From Mumia sp. Pv4-285 (lineage in GTDB: Bacteria; Actinomycetota; Actinomycetes; Propionibacteriales; Nocardioidaceae): a stretch of 64,000 nt of DNA. The first letter of the stretch is position 1, and each line of letters begins with the position of its first letter. Positions 1 through 9,571 of the stretch are shown here, piece by piece. The stretch covers positions 3,906,001 through 3,970,000 of the forward strand of contig NZ_CP162023.1 of NCBI RefSeq assembly GCF_041320275.1, written 5' to 3'. The notes below the pieces were generated by a model. It did not search any database, was not told the DNA's origin, and was given only the letters and a program-made list of their open reading frames with translations. The translations under genes and the position numbers were made by a program.

Positions 1-2
1 AG

Positions 3-542
3 GCGGTGCTCTCGAGAGCCACCGGGACGACCCCAGCGGAGTACGCACGAGAGAAGCTGTTCGCGCCGATGCAGATGTCGCGGACCTCCTGGGGGGCCGA
101 CGCGGCGGACAACACCACGATGTTCTCCGGCATCAACGCGTCGTGCCTCGACCTGGCGCGGCTCGGGGTCCTGATGCTGAACGACGGCAGCTGGGGCGGC
201 GAGCAGATCGTGTCGAAGGAGTACGTCGCGGCCGCCACAGGAAGGTCCTCGTCGCGGCTCAACGCGGCGTACGGGCTGCTCTGGTGGGTGAACCGCAAGG
301 GCCCCGTGCTCGGCGCGCTCACCGCCACCGGAGGCTCGGAGGACACCGCCGCGGCACGGGCCGCGCGCCTCGCCCCCGGCGTCCCGGCCGACGCGTTCTG
401 GGCGCTCGGACTCGCCAAGCAGATCGTCGCCGTGGTCCCCTCCGAGGGGATCGTCGCCGTACGGATGGGGGCGGCGCCGCAGGATGCCGACGCCCTCACT
501 CCGGGGGCGTTCACACGGGACGTCCTCGCCACGCTGCAGTGA
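3..542 (+). CDS. Serine hydrolase (class C beta-lactamase family), C-terminal part
   Basis: The frame is open from the left edge of the window, so the N-terminus, including the expected SxxK nucleophile motif, lies outside. The visible 179 residues resemble the C-terminal half of beta-lactamase/transpeptidase-like serine hydrolases: an FAPMQMSRTSWG segment, an ASCLDLARLGVLMLNDG helix, a YGLLWWVN strand, and a final stretch ending IVAVVPSEGIVAVRMG. Such proteins hydrolyse esters or peptides, often outside the cell, but the substrate cannot be inferred. A strong hairpin follows 24 bases after the stop. Confidence 0.75.
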   Translation, partial: AVLSRATGTTPAEYAREKLFAPMQMSRTSWGADAADNTTMFSGINASCLDLARLGVLMLNDGSWGGEQIVSKEYVAAATGRSSSRLNAAYGLLWWVNRKGPVLGALTATGGSEDTAAARAARLAPGVPADAFWALGLAKQIVAVVPSEGIVAVRMGAAPQDADALTPGAFTRDVLATLQ

Positions 543-565
543 GCCCGCAGGTGGGAGAATCAGAC

Positions 566-593
566 GAGCCCGGTCCCATGCGGGACCGGGCTC
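566..593. terminator. Hairpin terminator between serine hydrolase and tRNA-Tyr
   Basis: A perfect 12-bp stem (GAGCCCGGTCCC / GGGACCGGGCTC) encloses a 4-base loop ATGC. It lies between the end of a plus-strand gene and the 3' end of a minus-strand tRNA, so it could terminate both transcripts. There is no T-tract, which is usual for high-GC actinobacterial hairpins. Confidence 0.7.
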
Positions 594-600
594 ATCGACG

Positions 601-682
601 TGGCAGGTGCAGGATTCGAACCTGCGAAGGCATTGCCGGCTGATTTACAGTCAGCTCCCATTGGCCGCTCGGGCAACCTGCC
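601..682 (-). tRNA. tRNA-Tyr (anticodon GTA)
   Basis: The reverse strand reads as an 82-nt class II tRNA. The acceptor arms GGCAGGT and ACCTGCC pair fully. The anticodon arm GCTGA-CTGTAAA-TCAGC has anticodon GTA (plus-strand bases 646-648). There is a long variable arm as expected for tyrosine, and a T-loop with GTTCGAATC. The 3' CCA is not encoded; the gene ends at the discriminator A. Confidence 0.97.
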
Positions 683-782
683 TCGGGGTTGTTACTCTGC
701 GCGAGCAACAGCAACGACTTTATCGCAGGGCTCCAACCCACCCGAAACCGGGTGACCGGCTGCCCCGACCGAGAGGATCACC

Positions 783-1277
783 ATGGCCGCGGACTCGTCG
801 TTCGACATCGTGAGCAAGCTCGACCACGCCGAGATCGACAACGCGATCAACCAGGCCGCGCGCGAGATCTCGACGCGGTACGACTTCAAGAACACCGGCG
901 CCTCGATCGAGAAGAGCGGCTCGACCGCCGTCGTCATCAAGGCCAACGCCGACGAGCGTGCACTGGCCGTCCTCGACGTGCTGAAGGACAAGCTCGTCAA
1001 GCGTGGCGTGTCCCTCAAGACACTCGAGGCCGGCGATCCGAAGCAGTCGGGCAAGGAGTCCGTGATCAACGGGACCTTCTCCGAGGGCATCACCCAGGAG
1101 CAGGCCAAGAAGGTCGCCAAGCTGATCCGCGACGAGGGCCCCAAGGGTGTCAAGGTGCAGGTCCAGGGCGAGGAGCTGCGCGTCACGAGCAAGAAGCGTG
1201 ACGACCTCCAGGCCGTGATCGCGCTCGTGAAGGGCGAGGACCTGGACTTCGCGGTGCAGTTCGTCAACTACCGCTGA
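783..1277 (+). CDS. yajQ: YajQ family nucleotide-binding protein (UPF0234)
   Basis: This 164-residue protein matches the full length of the YajQ family, with the typical opening [25 protein letters not shown] and closing [11 protein letters not shown]. Family members have two ferredoxin-like folds; some bind cyclic di-GMP and act on transcription factors, others are only known to bind nucleotides. The ATG is chosen because a GAGAGGA Shine-Dalgarno stands just upstream. The last 14 bases overlap the 3' end of rnhA, which converges from the other strand. A small perfect hairpin (739-754) sits in the leader; its meaning is unknown. Confidence 0.92.
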   Translation: MAADSSFDIVSKLDHAEIDNAINQAAREISTRYDFKNTGASIEKSGSTAVVIKANADERALAVLDVLKDKLVKRGVSLKTLEAGDPKQSGKESVINGTFSEGITQEQAKKVAKLIRDEGPKGVKVQVQGEELRVTSKKRDDLQAVIALVKGEDLDFAVQFVNYR

Positions 1278-1725
1278 CCGAGCCCGCCCTCGCCTCGATC
1301 GCGCCGCGGCCGGCCAGCACGTCCGCACGCTCGTTGCCGGGGTCGCCGGCGTGGCCCTTCACCCAGTGCCAGCGGACCTCGTGCTGCTGGGCCGCGGCGT
1401 CGAGGCGGCGCCAGAGGTCCTCGTTCTTGACCGCCTGCTTGGCGGCCGTCCGCCAACCGTTCGCCTTCCACTTGGCGACCCACGTCATGATGCCGTTGCG
1501 GACGTAGCTGCTGTCGGTGTGCAGGTCGACGACGGCCGGCCGGGTGAGGGCCTCGAGCGCCTGGATGGCCGCCATCAGCTCCATCCGGTTGTTCGTGGTC
1601 GCCGGCTCGCCGCCGTGCAGCTCCTTGAGGTGGTCGCCGTAGCGCAGCACCGCGCCCCATCCGCCCGGGCCAGGATTGCCCAGGCAGGCGCCGTCGGTGT
1701 GGATGGTCACGATCGCATCGGGCAC
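1264..1725 (-). CDS. rnhA: Ribonuclease HI
   Basis: A 153-residue stand-alone RNase HI, which cleaves the RNA strand of RNA-DNA hybrids, for example primers and R-loops. The catalytic carboxylates of the family are visible as D11 ([15 protein letters not shown]), E49 (NNRMELMA), D71 (HTDSSYV) and D135 (GNERADVLA), with H125 in the mobile loop ([11 protein letters not shown]). It starts at a GTG with no Shine-Dalgarno; a TAGGGT box six bases upstream suggests a leaderless mRNA. The 3' end overlaps yajQ by 14 bases. Confidence 0.95.
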   Translation of the reverse strand: MPDAIVTIHTDGACLGNPGPGGWGAVLRYGDHLKELHGGEPATTNNRMELMAAIQALEALTRPAVVDLHTDSSYVRNGIMTWVAKWKANGWRTAAKQAVKNEDLWRRLDAAAQQHEVRWHWVKGHAGDPGNERADVLAGRGAIEARAGSVSGS

Positions 1726-1731
1726 ACCGGA

Positions 1732-1737
1732 ACCCTA
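1732..1737 (-). promoter_or_regulatory. Leaderless -10 box of rnhA
   Basis: On the minus strand TAGGGT (TANNNT) ends six bases before the GTG start codon and no Shine-Dalgarno is present, so transcription probably begins at the start codon. Confidence 0.5.
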
Positions 1738-1772
1738 GTGGGCCGAACCACCCCGACAATGTCAGGGCAGGG

Positions 1773-3200
1773 TCAGGGCAGCGGACCGAAGATCAGCGTC
1801 GGATAGACCGAGGTGGCGATGAGCAGCGTCACACCGACGGCCACCACGGCGTACGCGGTGGTGGCGCCGCGACCGCTGCGCACCGCCGCGCCGGTCGGAG
1901 CCTCTGCGCCGGCACGGTCGGCAGGAGCGAACGCGACCACCACAAGCCGCAGGTAGTAGACGAGTCCGAGCGCGACGTTGAAGGCCATCACCACGGCCAG
2001 CCACCCGTGGCCGCCCAGCACGACCGGCTGGAGCACGACGTACTTGGCGACGAGGCCGATGACCGCCGGCGGGAACCCGGCCAGGGCGAGCAGCCCCATC
2101 ACGAGTGCCACCCCGATCAGCGGGTCACGGCGGGCGACGCCGCGGTAGTGGGCGTACGAGGTGCCGCCGAGCCTGCGCACTCCGACCGCGGCGACCGCGA
2201 ACACGGTCAGGTTGGCGACGGCGTACACGGCGAGGTAGCGCAGCGGCGCCGACAGGACGTCGTCGGAGGCGAGAGACACGGCCACCAGGGGGGCGAGCAC
2301 GAAGCCGCCCTGGGCGATCGACGACCACGCGAGCATGCCGACGATGTCGCGCTGCGCCAGTGCGCCGATGTTGCCGATCGTCATCGACAGCGCCGCGACG
2401 ACCGCGATGAAGACGTCCCAGCGAGGCTGCAGCGGGAGGAACGGGTACGCGAGGACGACGAGCAGCGCCGCGAGCGCGCCACCCTTGGACACGACCGACA
2501 GGAACGCGGCGACCGGGACGGAGGCTCCACGGTAGGCGTCGGGGATCCACAGGTGGAACGGCACCGCACCGACCTTGAACACCAGCCCGACGAGGACGAG
2601 CACCACGACGGCCGAGGTCGCCCGCTCGGGAGCGCGGCCGTCCTGCAGGCCGACGAGCACGCCCTCGTACGTGAGGGTGCCGGTGATGCCGTAGAGAAGC
2701 GAGAGCCCCATGAGGGTGATCGCCGTCGCCGTCGCCGAGGCGATGAAGAACGTCCAAGCCGACGACACGGCGACCGCCCGGTCGCGTCGCATCGCGACGA
2801 GCGCGATCGACGGCAGCGACAGCAGCTCGAGCGCCACCAGCAGCGTGACGAAATCGCTCGCTGCCGCGAGCGTCAGCGCGCCCGCCGTCGCGCTCAGGAC
2901 GAGGAACGTCGACTCCCCCGCCGGCATCTGTGGGTCGTCCTCGAGGGCCTGGGTCAGCAGCACCACCGCGAGCGCGGACAGCAGGATGACCCACGAGAAG
3001 CCCGCGACGACTGCTCCGCTGGACCCGCTGTCGGCCAGCCAGGCTCCGGCGGCGACCAGCGACGCGAGCGCGATCAGCCCGGCTCGCCGCCAGCCGCCGG
3101 CGGGCCAGAAGGCGTCGACGACCAGCACGACGATCGCTCCGACCGCCACCAGCAGCGGCACGCCGGCCGAGGCCCAGTCCACCGCGTCCACGACCGTCAT
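1773..3200 (-). CDS. nuoN: NADH-quinone oxidoreductase subunit N, copy 1 (ten-gene operon)
   Basis: A 475-residue multi-pass membrane protein of the Mrp-antiporter-like family, forming one proton channel of complex I. The key glutamate region is intact (LVALELLSLPSIALVAM), as is the PFHLWIPDAYRGA motif with the channel lysine region before it. It is shorter than copy 2 (539 residues). It is last in the operon and starts in an ATGA overlap with nuoM. An 11-base tandem duplication around GTCAGGGCAG (1761-1781) spans its stop codon. Confidence 0.93.
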   Translation of the reverse strand: MTVVDAVDWASAGVPLLVAVGAIVVLVVDAFWPAGGWRRAGLIALASLVAAGAWLADSGSSGAVVAGFSWVILLSALAVVLLTQALEDDPQMPAGESTFLVLSATAGALTLAAASDFVTLLVALELLSLPSIALVAMRRDRAVAVSSAWTFFIASATATAITLMGLSLLYGITGTLTYEGVLVGLQDGRAPERATSAVVVLVLVGLVFKVGAVPFHLWIPDAYRGASVPVAAFLSVVSKGGALAALLVVLAYPFLPLQPRWDVFIAVVAALSMTIGNIGALAQRDIVGMLAWSSIAQGGFVLAPLVAVSLASDDVLSAPLRYLAVYAVANLTVFAVAAVGVRRLGGTSYAHYRGVARRDPLIGVALVMGLLALAGFPPAVIGLVAKYVVLQPVVLGGHGWLAVVMAFNVALGLVYYLRLVVVAFAPADRAGAEAPTGAAVRSGRGATTAYAVVAVGVTLLIATSVYPTLIFGPLP

Positions 3201-4711
3201 CGGGCGCCTCCCAGGATCGCCGGGATGCTGGGCTCCACGACACCCATCACGAGGCCGGGGACGAGACCGAGCACGAGCACGGCCACCACGAGCACGACGG
3301 CGATGCCGCGCTCCGACCCGGCGAGGTCGGTGTCCGAGTCGTGAGGCGTCGGCACCCCCTGGAGCGTGCGCCGGAGCATCCGGAGGAAGTAGGCGGAGGT
3401 GAGCAGGACGCCGAGCAGGGCGCCGACCAGCAGGACGGCGGCCAGCGCCTCACCGAGGCCTGCACCGTCGGTGCCCGCTGCTGCCTCGTACGTGCCCCGC
3501 AGCGCCATCATCTCGCCCCAGAAGCCGGCGAGACCGGGGAGGCCGAGGCTCGCGAACGACGCGAACGCCAGCACGACGGCCAGCGCCGGCATGCGGGCGT
3601 ACATGCCGCGGCCGAGCACGGACAGCTCGGCGGTCCCGAACCGGCGCTTCAACGAGCCCGCGTTGAAGAAGAGCAGCGCGGTGACCACGCCGTGCGCGAC
3701 GCTCGCGAACACCGCCGCCGCGATGCCGATCTCGGTCAGCGTCGCGATGCCGAGCACCACGAACCCCATGTGGCCGACGCTGGAGTACGCGATGAGGCGC
3801 TTGAGGTCGACCTGCCGCAGGCACGCCAGGGCGGCGACCACGATGCCGACCACCCCGAGCAGCCCGAGCCACGGCGCCAGGTCACGCGCCGGACCGGGAA
3901 GGACTGCGACGAGGACCCGGAGGAGCCCGTACGTCCCGAGCTTGAGGAAGACCGCGGCGAGCAGGACCGACCCCACCGTCGGCGCCTTGGCGTGCGCGTC
4001 GGGAAGCCACAGGTGCAGCGGCCACACCGGCGTCTTGACCGCGAGACCGAGCGCGATCATGCAGGCCGCGAACAGGGCCCAGCCGCCGTCGATCTGCCCG
4101 CCGAGTGCCGTGAGCTCGGGGATCTGCACGGTGCCTGCGAGCGCCCACACCGTCACGAACCCGACGAGCATCAGCGCCGACCCGACGACGGTGTAGAGCA
4201 GGAACCGTGTCGCTGCCGTGCGCCGCCCGGCCCTGTCGAGCGGGTCGCCCCACCGGGCGATCACGAACCACATCGGGATCAGCGCCAGCTCGAAGAACAC
4301 GAAGAAGAGCACGAGGTCGAGTGCGGCGAACACGCCGATCGAGGCCGTCAGCACGACCATCACGAGCCCGACCAGCGCCGGCGTCGCGTTGTCGCCGGCG
4401 GGCGGGTCGTCGACGAGCGCCCAGCAGACGAGCGCCGTCACCAGGGCCGTCATCATCAGCAGCGGGAACGAGATGCCGTCCATCCCGAGGTGCAGGTGCA
4501 GGTCGAGCGAGCGGACCCAGACCAGGTCGACCTCGGCGGTGTAGCCGTCGCCGTCCCCGGCGACCCACGTCACCAGGAGCAGCAGAGCGACCGCGACCGA
4601 CACACCGACGCCGGACCAGGCGGCGAGCCGGTCGGTCAGCATGCCGCGCAGGACCACGAGGAGCAGCGCCGCCACCGCGGGCAGCGCGAGCGCCACCACC
4701 AGCCCGTTCAT
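3197..4711 (-). CDS. nuoM: NADH-quinone oxidoreductase subunit M, copy 1
   Basis: A 504-residue antiporter-like proton channel subunit of the complex I membrane arm. It shows the conserved FFELALIPMWFVIARWG segment with the essential glutamate, and PVWPLHLWLPDAHAKAPT. The frame is open well upstream through the shadow of nuoL, so the start was placed at the ATG that overlaps the nuoL stop as ATGA (4708-4711). The stop overlaps nuoN in the same way. Confidence 0.93.
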   Translation of the reverse strand: MNGLVVALALPAVAALLLVVLRGMLTDRLAAWSGVGVSVAVALLLLVTWVAGDGDGYTAEVDLVWVRSLDLHLHLGMDGISFPLLMMTALVTALVCWALVDDPPAGDNATPALVGLVMVVLTASIGVFAALDLVLFFVFFELALIPMWFVIARWGDPLDRAGRRTAATRFLLYTVVGSALMLVGFVTVWALAGTVQIPELTALGGQIDGGWALFAACMIALGLAVKTPVWPLHLWLPDAHAKAPTVGSVLLAAVFLKLGTYGLLRVLVAVLPGPARDLAPWLGLLGVVGIVVAALACLRQVDLKRLIAYSSVGHMGFVVLGIATLTEIGIAAAVFASVAHGVVTALLFFNAGSLKRRFGTAELSVLGRGMYARMPALAVVLAFASFASLGLPGLAGFWGEMMALRGTYEAAAGTDGAGLGEALAAVLLVGALLGVLLTSAYFLRMLRRTLQGVPTPHDSDTDLAGSERGIAVVLVVAVLVLGLVPGLVMGVVEPSIPAILGGAR

Positions 4712-6453
4712 CGGACCACCACCAGCGCGGTGATCGCCAGGGCGCCGACCGCCAGGACGGTCACGTACGTCTGGGCGTTGCCGTTCTGCGCCCGGGCGAG
4801 CGCGCGAGACAGCCAGACGCTCACACCGGCGGCGGCACGCGGGTAGAAGCCGATGACGTCGCGGTCGGTGGCGACGACCAGGTCTCCTGCGCGACGTGCG
4901 GCCACGGCGGCGCCTTCGTATCCGAGGTCCCACTCGAGCTCGCGGGTGAACGCAGGCTGGAGGGGCCCGAGCAGCCCGGCCGGGTCGCGACCCGAGGTCG
5001 TCGTCCGCCAGGCCAGCCATCCGGCCGCGCCCACGATCGCCGTCGTGACCAGGCCCATCAGCAGGTCGAACGGCATCGCGAGGCTGAGCAGGAACGTCAC
5101 CGCGGCAAGGACGATCAGGGGCCCGACCATCAGCGGCGGGGACTCGTGCACCGCCGCAGACACCCGCACGGGCGCACCCTCGCCGATGAAGGTCTGCCAC
5201 CAGGCGCGGAACGCGTAGACGACCGTCACCGCGGCGGTGACCAGCCCGACCGCGAGGACGACGACCGCCACCACCGGCGCCACGGGCGCGTCGTGGCCGA
5301 TCGCGTGCCACGCCGACTCGAGCACCGCGTCCTTGCTGAAGAAGCCGACCGTCGGCACCACACCCGCGAGCGCGGCGAACCCGACGGTGCCGGTGAGGAA
5401 CGTCCACGGCATCGCCGCGCGCAGCCCACCCATGTCGCGCAGCGCCGTGGACCCGATCGCGTGCGCCACCGACCCGGCGACGAGGAAGAGCAGCGCCTTG
5501 AAGGCACCGTGGGAGAGCAGGTGGTCGATGCCCGCGTCGTAGCCGCCGACGGCGAGCGCGGCGAACATGTACGCGAGCTGGCTCACCGTCGACCAGGCGA
5601 GCACACGCTTGAGATCGGCGGACGTCAGGGCGAGCAGCGCCGCGAGCAGCATCGTGACGCACGCGATCGCCGCGAGCACCGTCATCGTCACCGCGGAGGC
5701 GGCGAGCACCGGATAGAGCCGGGCGACCAGGAAGACGCCCGCCGCGACCATCGTCGCCGCGTGGATCAGCGCACTGATCGGCGTCGGGCCCGGCATCGCG
5801 TCGGCCAACCAGGTGTGCAGCGGGAACTGCGCCGACTTGCCGACCACGGCGACGACGAGCAGGAGGCCGATCGCGGTCAGCCCCTCCGGTGCACCCGGCG
5901 AGGCCATCGCCGTGAGGACCTCGCTGATCTCGTACGTGCCGAAGGTCTGCCCGATCGCGAAGATGGCGACGAGCAGCCCGAGGTCGCCGATCCTGGTCAG
6001 CAGGAACGCCTTCACCGCGCCGGCGCGAGCAGGCGACAGCTCCCAGTGGTGGCTGATCAGCAGGTACGAGCAGACGCCCATGACCTCCCACCCGACCAGC
6101 AGCAGCCACAGGTTGTCGGCGACGACGACCGTGGCCATCGCCACCAGGAAGAGCTGGATGATCGTCGAGTAGGAGCGGTAGCGGGAGTCGCCCGCGAGGT
6201 AGGCCACCGAGTAGACCTGGACGAGCAGGCCCACCGACGCTGCGAGCAGGAGCATCACGGCGCTGAGGTGGTCGACGTAGAAGGACACCGACACCCCCAG
6301 CAGGTCGCCGCCGTCGACGAGCGTCGTCGTACGGCCGGCCGGCAGGCCGTACGGACCGGTGTCGTCACCGAGCCTGGGGAACGCGACGACCGCGGCGCAC
6401 ACGGCGAGGACAGCCGTGATGCCGACCGCCGACGAGGAGTAGCGGCGGTTCAC
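4708..6453 (-). CDS. nuoL: NadH-quinone oxidoreductase subunit L, copy 1, short N-terminus
   Basis: A 581-residue distal antiporter-like subunit. The channel motif [19 protein letters not shown] and [28 protein letters not shown] are intact, and the protein keeps the C-terminal helix ([24 protein letters not shown]) that ends the lateral arm. The N-terminus is unusual: only one hydrophobic helix precedes the linker to [13 protein letters not shown], whereas copy 2 and the family have two, so transmembrane helix 1 is missing. The GTG start is fixed by a GTGA overlap with nuoK, which leaves no room for an upstream extension. Confidence 0.92.
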   Translation of the reverse strand: MNRRYSSSAVGITAVLAVCAAVVAFPRLGDDTGPYGLPAGRTTTLVDGGDLLGVSVSFYVDHLSAVMLLLAASVGLLVQVYSVAYLAGDSRYRSYSTIIQLFLVAMATVVVADNLWLLLVGWEVMGVCSYLLISHHWELSPARAGAVKAFLLTRIGDLGLLVAIFAIGQTFGTYEISEVLTAMASPGAPEGLTAIGLLLVVAVVGKSAQFPLHTWLADAMPGPTPISALIHAATMVAAGVFLVARLYPVLAASAVTMTVLAAIACVTMLLAALLALTSADLKRVLAWSTVSQLAYMFAALAVGGYDAGIDHLLSHGAFKALLFLVAGSVAHAIGSTALRDMGGLRAAMPWTFLTGTVGFAALAGVVPTVGFFSKDAVLESAWHAIGHDAPVAPVVAVVVLAVGLVTAAVTVVYAFRAWWQTFIGEGAPVRVSAAVHESPPLMVGPLIVLAAVTFLLSLAMPFDLLMGLVTTAIVGAAGWLAWRTTTSGRDPAGLLGPLQPAFTRELEWDLGYEGAAVAARRAGDLVVATDRDVIGFYPRAAAGVSVWLSRALARAQNGNAQTYVTVLAVGALAITALVVVR

Positions 6454-6782
6454 AGCTCGTCACCGCCCTCGGCGAGCATCGACGTCGGCGGATCCTGCCC
6501 GTCGACGTCGGCGTTGCCGACCGCCCTGAAGAGCGCGAGCACGATCGCGAGACCGAGCCCGATCTCGGCGGCTGCCAGCGCGATCACGAACAGGGTGAGG
6601 GACTGGCCGGTGTGCAGGTTGTCGGCCCACCAGGTGTCGAACGCGACCAGGTTGAGGCTCGCCGCGTTGAGCATGAGCTCGATCCCGAGCAGCACCATCA
6701 CGGCGTGACGACGGGCGAGGACGGCGTACAGGCCTAACCCGAAGAGCCCGCACGACACGGTGAGCGGGAGCATCAGCGGCAT
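6450..6782 (-). CDS. nuoK: NADH-quinone oxidoreductase subunit K, copy 1
   Basis: A 110-residue, three-helix membrane subunit. Both conserved intramembrane glutamates are present, in [13 protein letters not shown] and in [13 protein letters not shown]. It has a short polar C-terminal extension compared with copy 2 (99 residues). Its ATG shares one base with the nuoJ stop (TGATG) and its stop overlaps nuoL. Confidence 0.93.
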   Translation of the reverse strand: MPLMLPLTVSCGLFGLGLYAVLARRHAVMVLLGIELMLNAASLNLVAFDTWWADNLHTGQSLTLFVIALAAAEIGLGLAIVLALFRAVGNADVDGQDPPTSMLAEGGDEL

Positions 6783-7285
6783 CAGCGCTCACCCCTGCGC
6801 GTCAGCACGATCGCGCCGACCAGCGCCGCGAGCAGCACCACCGAGAGCACCTCGAAGGGCAGCACCCACGTCCGGAAGATCGCATCGCCGAGACGCTCGG
6901 CCGTGCCGACCCGGACCGCGTCCTTCTCGATCACCTCTCCCCCGAACCCCGCCCACATCACCGCGCCCAGGGCGACCGTCGTCGCCACGGCCACCACGGT
7001 CGACAGCGGCTGGTTGGCGGTGACGGTGGCGGAGCCCGGGCCCGTCGGCGTGCGGGTCAGCATCAGAGCGAACAGCAGCAGGACCACGACGGAGCCCATG
7101 TAGATGAGCACCTGGACCCAGGCGACCAGCTCGGCCGCCAGCAGGACGTACAGCCCGGCGACGGCGCCGAGCGTCACCACCAGCCACAGCGCCGCGTGCA
7201 CGATCTGGTCGCTCGTGACGACGAGGAACGCCGACACCAGGGCGACCAGCCCGAGCGCCGCGAAGATCACCGTCACCGCCGTCAT
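6782..7285 (-). CDS. nuoJ: NADH-quinone oxidoreductase subunit J, copy 1
   Basis: A 167-residue membrane subunit with about five hydrophobic segments, including the family signature [29 protein letters not shown]. This helix carries the pi-bulge region of NuoJ. It lacks the long hydrophilic tail seen in copy 2. Its ATG overlaps the nuoI stop (ATGA) and its stop overlaps nuoK by one base. Confidence 0.92.
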   Translation of the reverse strand: MTAVTVIFAALGLVALVSAFLVVTSDQIVHAALWLVVTLGAVAGLYVLLAAELVAWVQVLIYMGSVVVLLLFALMLTRTPTGPGSATVTANQPLSTVVAVATTVALGAVMWAGFGGEVIEKDAVRVGTAERLGDAIFRTWVLPFEVLSVVLLAALVGAIVLTRRGER

Positions 7286-7851
7286 GCGTCAGGCTCCGGG
7301 GCCTCGCGCTCCGTCGACTTCTCCGCCTCCCGGTGGGCTGCCTTCTCCGCCACCGCGATCTCCTTCGGATCCTCCGCGGCCGGATCGAGGGGCTGCGGCG
7401 GCGGGACCGTCCACATCCACTCGCGCAGGCGGTCCTTGTCGTGCGTCAGGTCGCGGATGTCGAGCTCGGCGTACTCGAACTCGGGCGACCAGTGCAGGGC
7501 GTCGAACGGACAGACCTCGATGCAGATCCCGCAGTACATGCACAACGAGTAGTCGATGTCGAAGCGGTCCAGCACGTTGAAGGACCGCTCGCGTCCACCC
7601 TCCGTCGCCGGCGGAGCGGTCTCCTTGTGCGAGTCGATGTAGATGCACCACGCCGGGCACTCCCGGGCGCAGAGCATGCAGGAGGTGCAGTTCTCCTCCT
7701 GCAGCGCGATCACTCCGCGACTGCGTGGCGGCAGGTCCGGCATCACGTCCGGGTACTGCTGGGTCACGGCACGGTGGGTCAGGTTGTGCCAGGTCACCTG
7801 CAGACCCTTGACCAGACCGCTGCCCTTCACGGCACGTCCGAACCTGCTCAT
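7282..7851 (-). CDS. nuoI: NADH-quinone oxidoreductase subunit I, copy 1 (two 4Fe-4S clusters)
   Basis: A 189-residue peripheral-arm subunit that carries clusters N6a and N6b. Two complete CxxCxxCxxxCP motifs are visible (C55, C58, C61, C65 and C104, C107, C110, C114), so electron transfer toward N2 is possible. The C-terminus ends in a charged Lys/Glu-rich tail. The frame runs on upstream into the shadow of nuoH; the start was set at the ATG overlapping the nuoH stop as ATGA. Intact clusters argue that this operon encodes an electron-transferring complex and not only an antiporter. Confidence 0.93.
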   Translation of the reverse strand: MSRFGRAVKGSGLVKGLQVTWHNLTHRAVTQQYPDVMPDLPPRSRGVIALQEENCTSCMLCARECPAWCIYIDSHKETAPPATEGGRERSFNVLDRFDIDYSLCMYCGICIEVCPFDALHWSPEFEYAELDIRDLTHDKDRLREWMWTVPPPQPLDPAAEDPKEIAVAEKAAHREAEKSTEREAPEPDA

Positions 7852-8801
7852 ACGAGAACCACCACCGTCGTCAGGGCCAGCTGTCCGAGCGCCACCGGCA
7901 CCAGGACCTTCCAGGCCAGTGCATTGAGCTGGTCTTCGCGCATGCGCGGCCACGCGACACGGAACCACACCACGCAGAACGCCACGACCATCGTCTTCAC
8001 CAGGGCCCACAACCAGCCGAGCTCGTCGGACGAGGGGCCGCGCCACCCGCCGAGGAAGAGCGTCGTGGTCAACCCGGCGAGCACCAGGATGCCCGCGTAC
8101 TCGGCGAGGAGGAACATCGCGAAGCGCATGCCTCCGTACTCGGTGTACGGGCCGAGCACCAGCTCCGCGTCGGCGATCGGCATGTCGAACGGCGGACGCT
8201 GCAGCTCGGCGAGCCCCGCGATCACGAAGACCACGAGCGCGGGGAGCTGCCACACCAGCCACGACCACTGCCACGCCTCCGCGATGCCGACCAGCGACAG
8301 CGTGCCGGCCATCATCGCCACCGAGACCGCCGACAGCACCATCGGCAGCTCGTAGCTCATCAGCTGGGACGCGACACGCAGGCCGCCGATCAGGGAGTAC
8401 TTGTTGGCGCTGGCCCAGCCGCCCATCAGCGAGCCGAGAACGCCGATGCTCATCACCGCCAGCGCGAAGAACAACCCGACGTCGAGGTCCGCGCCGACCA
8501 TGCTCGGCCCGAGCGGGATGACGAACAGGACGACGAGGTACGGGACCAGGGCGACGGCCGGCGCCAGCGCGAACACCGTACGGTCCGCCGCCCGCGGTGT
8601 GACGTCCTCCTTCTGGACGAACTTCACCCCGTCGGCGACCAGCTGGGCCCAGCCGTGGAAGCCGCCGGCGTACATCGGACCGACGCGCGACTGCATGTGC
8701 GCCATCGTCTTGTGCTCGATCTGCCCGATGAGCAGGGGCAGCACGAGGAAGGCCGCCAGCACGAGGAGGCAGCGCAGCGCGATCTCGAGGACGTCAGCCA
8801 T
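7848..8801 (-). CDS. nuoH: NADH-quinone oxidoreductase subunit H, copy 1
   Basis: A 317-residue membrane subunit with eight or so helices that lines the quinone tunnel. Conserved elements include [49 protein letters not shown] and [17 protein letters not shown]. It ends soon after the last helix, unlike copy 2, which has a long Pro-rich tail. The chosen ATG overlaps the end of nuoC by eight bases. In ordinary complex I NuoH packs against NuoB and NuoD; no nuoD is present in this operon. Confidence 0.92.
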   Translation of the reverse strand: MADVLEIALRCLLVLAAFLVLPLLIGQIEHKTMAHMQSRVGPMYAGGFHGWAQLVADGVKFVQKEDVTPRAADRTVFALAPAVALVPYLVVLFVIPLGPSMVGADLDVGLFFALAVMSIGVLGSLMGGWASANKYSLIGGLRVASQLMSYELPMVLSAVSVAMMAGTLSLVGIAEAWQWSWLVWQLPALVVFVIAGLAELQRPPFDMPIADAELVLGPYTEYGGMRFAMFLLAEYAGILVLAGLTTTLFLGGWRGPSSDELGWLWALVKTMVVAFCVVWFRVAWPRMREDQLNALAWKVLVPVALGQLALTTVVVLV

Positions 8802-9564
8802 CGCCGGCTCCCTCACCGGGGTCCGGCGTGGGCTCACCGGGTGGCTGGCGACGCGCCCGACGTGGGCGCGCGGGGCCGGACGCAGGCCCGGCGGTGGCGT
8901 GGGCCAACGGGTCGGGCGCCGGCGACCCCGGCTCCCTCGGGCCCCACTGCTCGGCGTCGGGAACACCGGGCGGACGCATCCGGCGACGTCCGGGCGACGC
9001 GTCGGCCGCCGCGACGTCGTGGTCCGACTCCCCGGGCTCCTTCGCGCCCGGCCACGGCTTGACGACCCGCGACGCCAGCACGAAGTCCTTGCGGAGCGGA
9101 TGGCCTTCGAAGGCGTCCGGGAGCAGCAACGTGTCGAGCGCGACGCCGTCGCGGAAGTCGATCCCGAACATCTCGTGGGTCTCGCGCTCGTGCCACGCAG
9201 CGCCCGCGTAGACGCCGACGACCGAGTCCAGCACTGGCTCCGCACGGGCGACCGTGGTCTGCACGAGGACGTCGCGTACGGCCGTCCTGGCGACCCCGGG
9301 CGACAGGGCGGCGACATGGCACACGACGCGGAAGCCGCCTGCGAGCTCGGGCTCGTCGGCGTACGGCGTGGGCCCCCCGGCCTCGTCGACGGCACTCAGC
9401 CAGTCGAAGTAGGCGCACCCCGCCCGGTCGCGCAGCGCGGTCAGGATCGGTCGCCACCACCCGGAGGGGACGGTGAGCGTGAGCTGCCCGAGGTGGTCGG
9501 AGGCGGTGACGCGGTCGCCACCGATCACCCGCCCCAGGTCGAGGACGTCAGAGGCCCATCCCAT
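8794..9564 (-). CDS. nuoC: NADH-quinone oxidoreductase subunit C, copy 1, with long disordered tail
   Basis: A 256-residue relative of the 30-kDa subunit. The core is recognised by AAWHERETHEMFGIDF and FEGHPLRKDF, close to the family consensus, although the segment between them (RDGVALDTLLLPDA) lacks the usual GHP. After residue 170 there is a Pro/Arg/Gly-rich tail of about 85 residues with no NuoD homology, so this is not a NuoCD fusion. The next gene is nuoH; in a standard operon nuoD, E, F and G would come between them. Confidence 0.85.
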   Translation of the reverse strand: MGWASDVLDLGRVIGGDRVTASDHLGQLTLTVPSGWWRPILTALRDRAGCAYFDWLSAVDEAGGPTPYADEPELAGGFRVVCHVAALSPGVARTAVRDVLVQTTVARAEPVLDSVVGVYAGAAWHERETHEMFGIDFRDGVALDTLLLPDAFEGHPLRKDFVLASRVVKPWPGAKEPGESDHDVAAADASPGRRRMRPPGVPDAEQWGPREPGSPAPDPLAHATAGPASGPARPRRARRQPPGEPTPDPGEGAGDG

Positions 9565-9571
9565 CGCCGTC

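Noticed and set aside
739-754. Hairpin CACCCG-AAAC-CGGGTG in the yajQ leader as a riboswitch or attenuator
   Set aside because: Only a 6-bp stem with no further structure or known aptamer features; too short to support a function.
1761-1781. Tandem repeat of GTCAGGGCAG at the end of nuoN as a regulatory repeat
   Set aside because: Only two copies, and one contains the nuoN stop; a simple duplication is enough to explain it.
8794-9070. The nuoC copy 1 tail as a degenerate remnant of nuoD
   Set aside because: The tail is Pro/Arg/Gly-rich and has none of the NuoD motifs such as GPQHPSTHG; it looks like a disordered extension.
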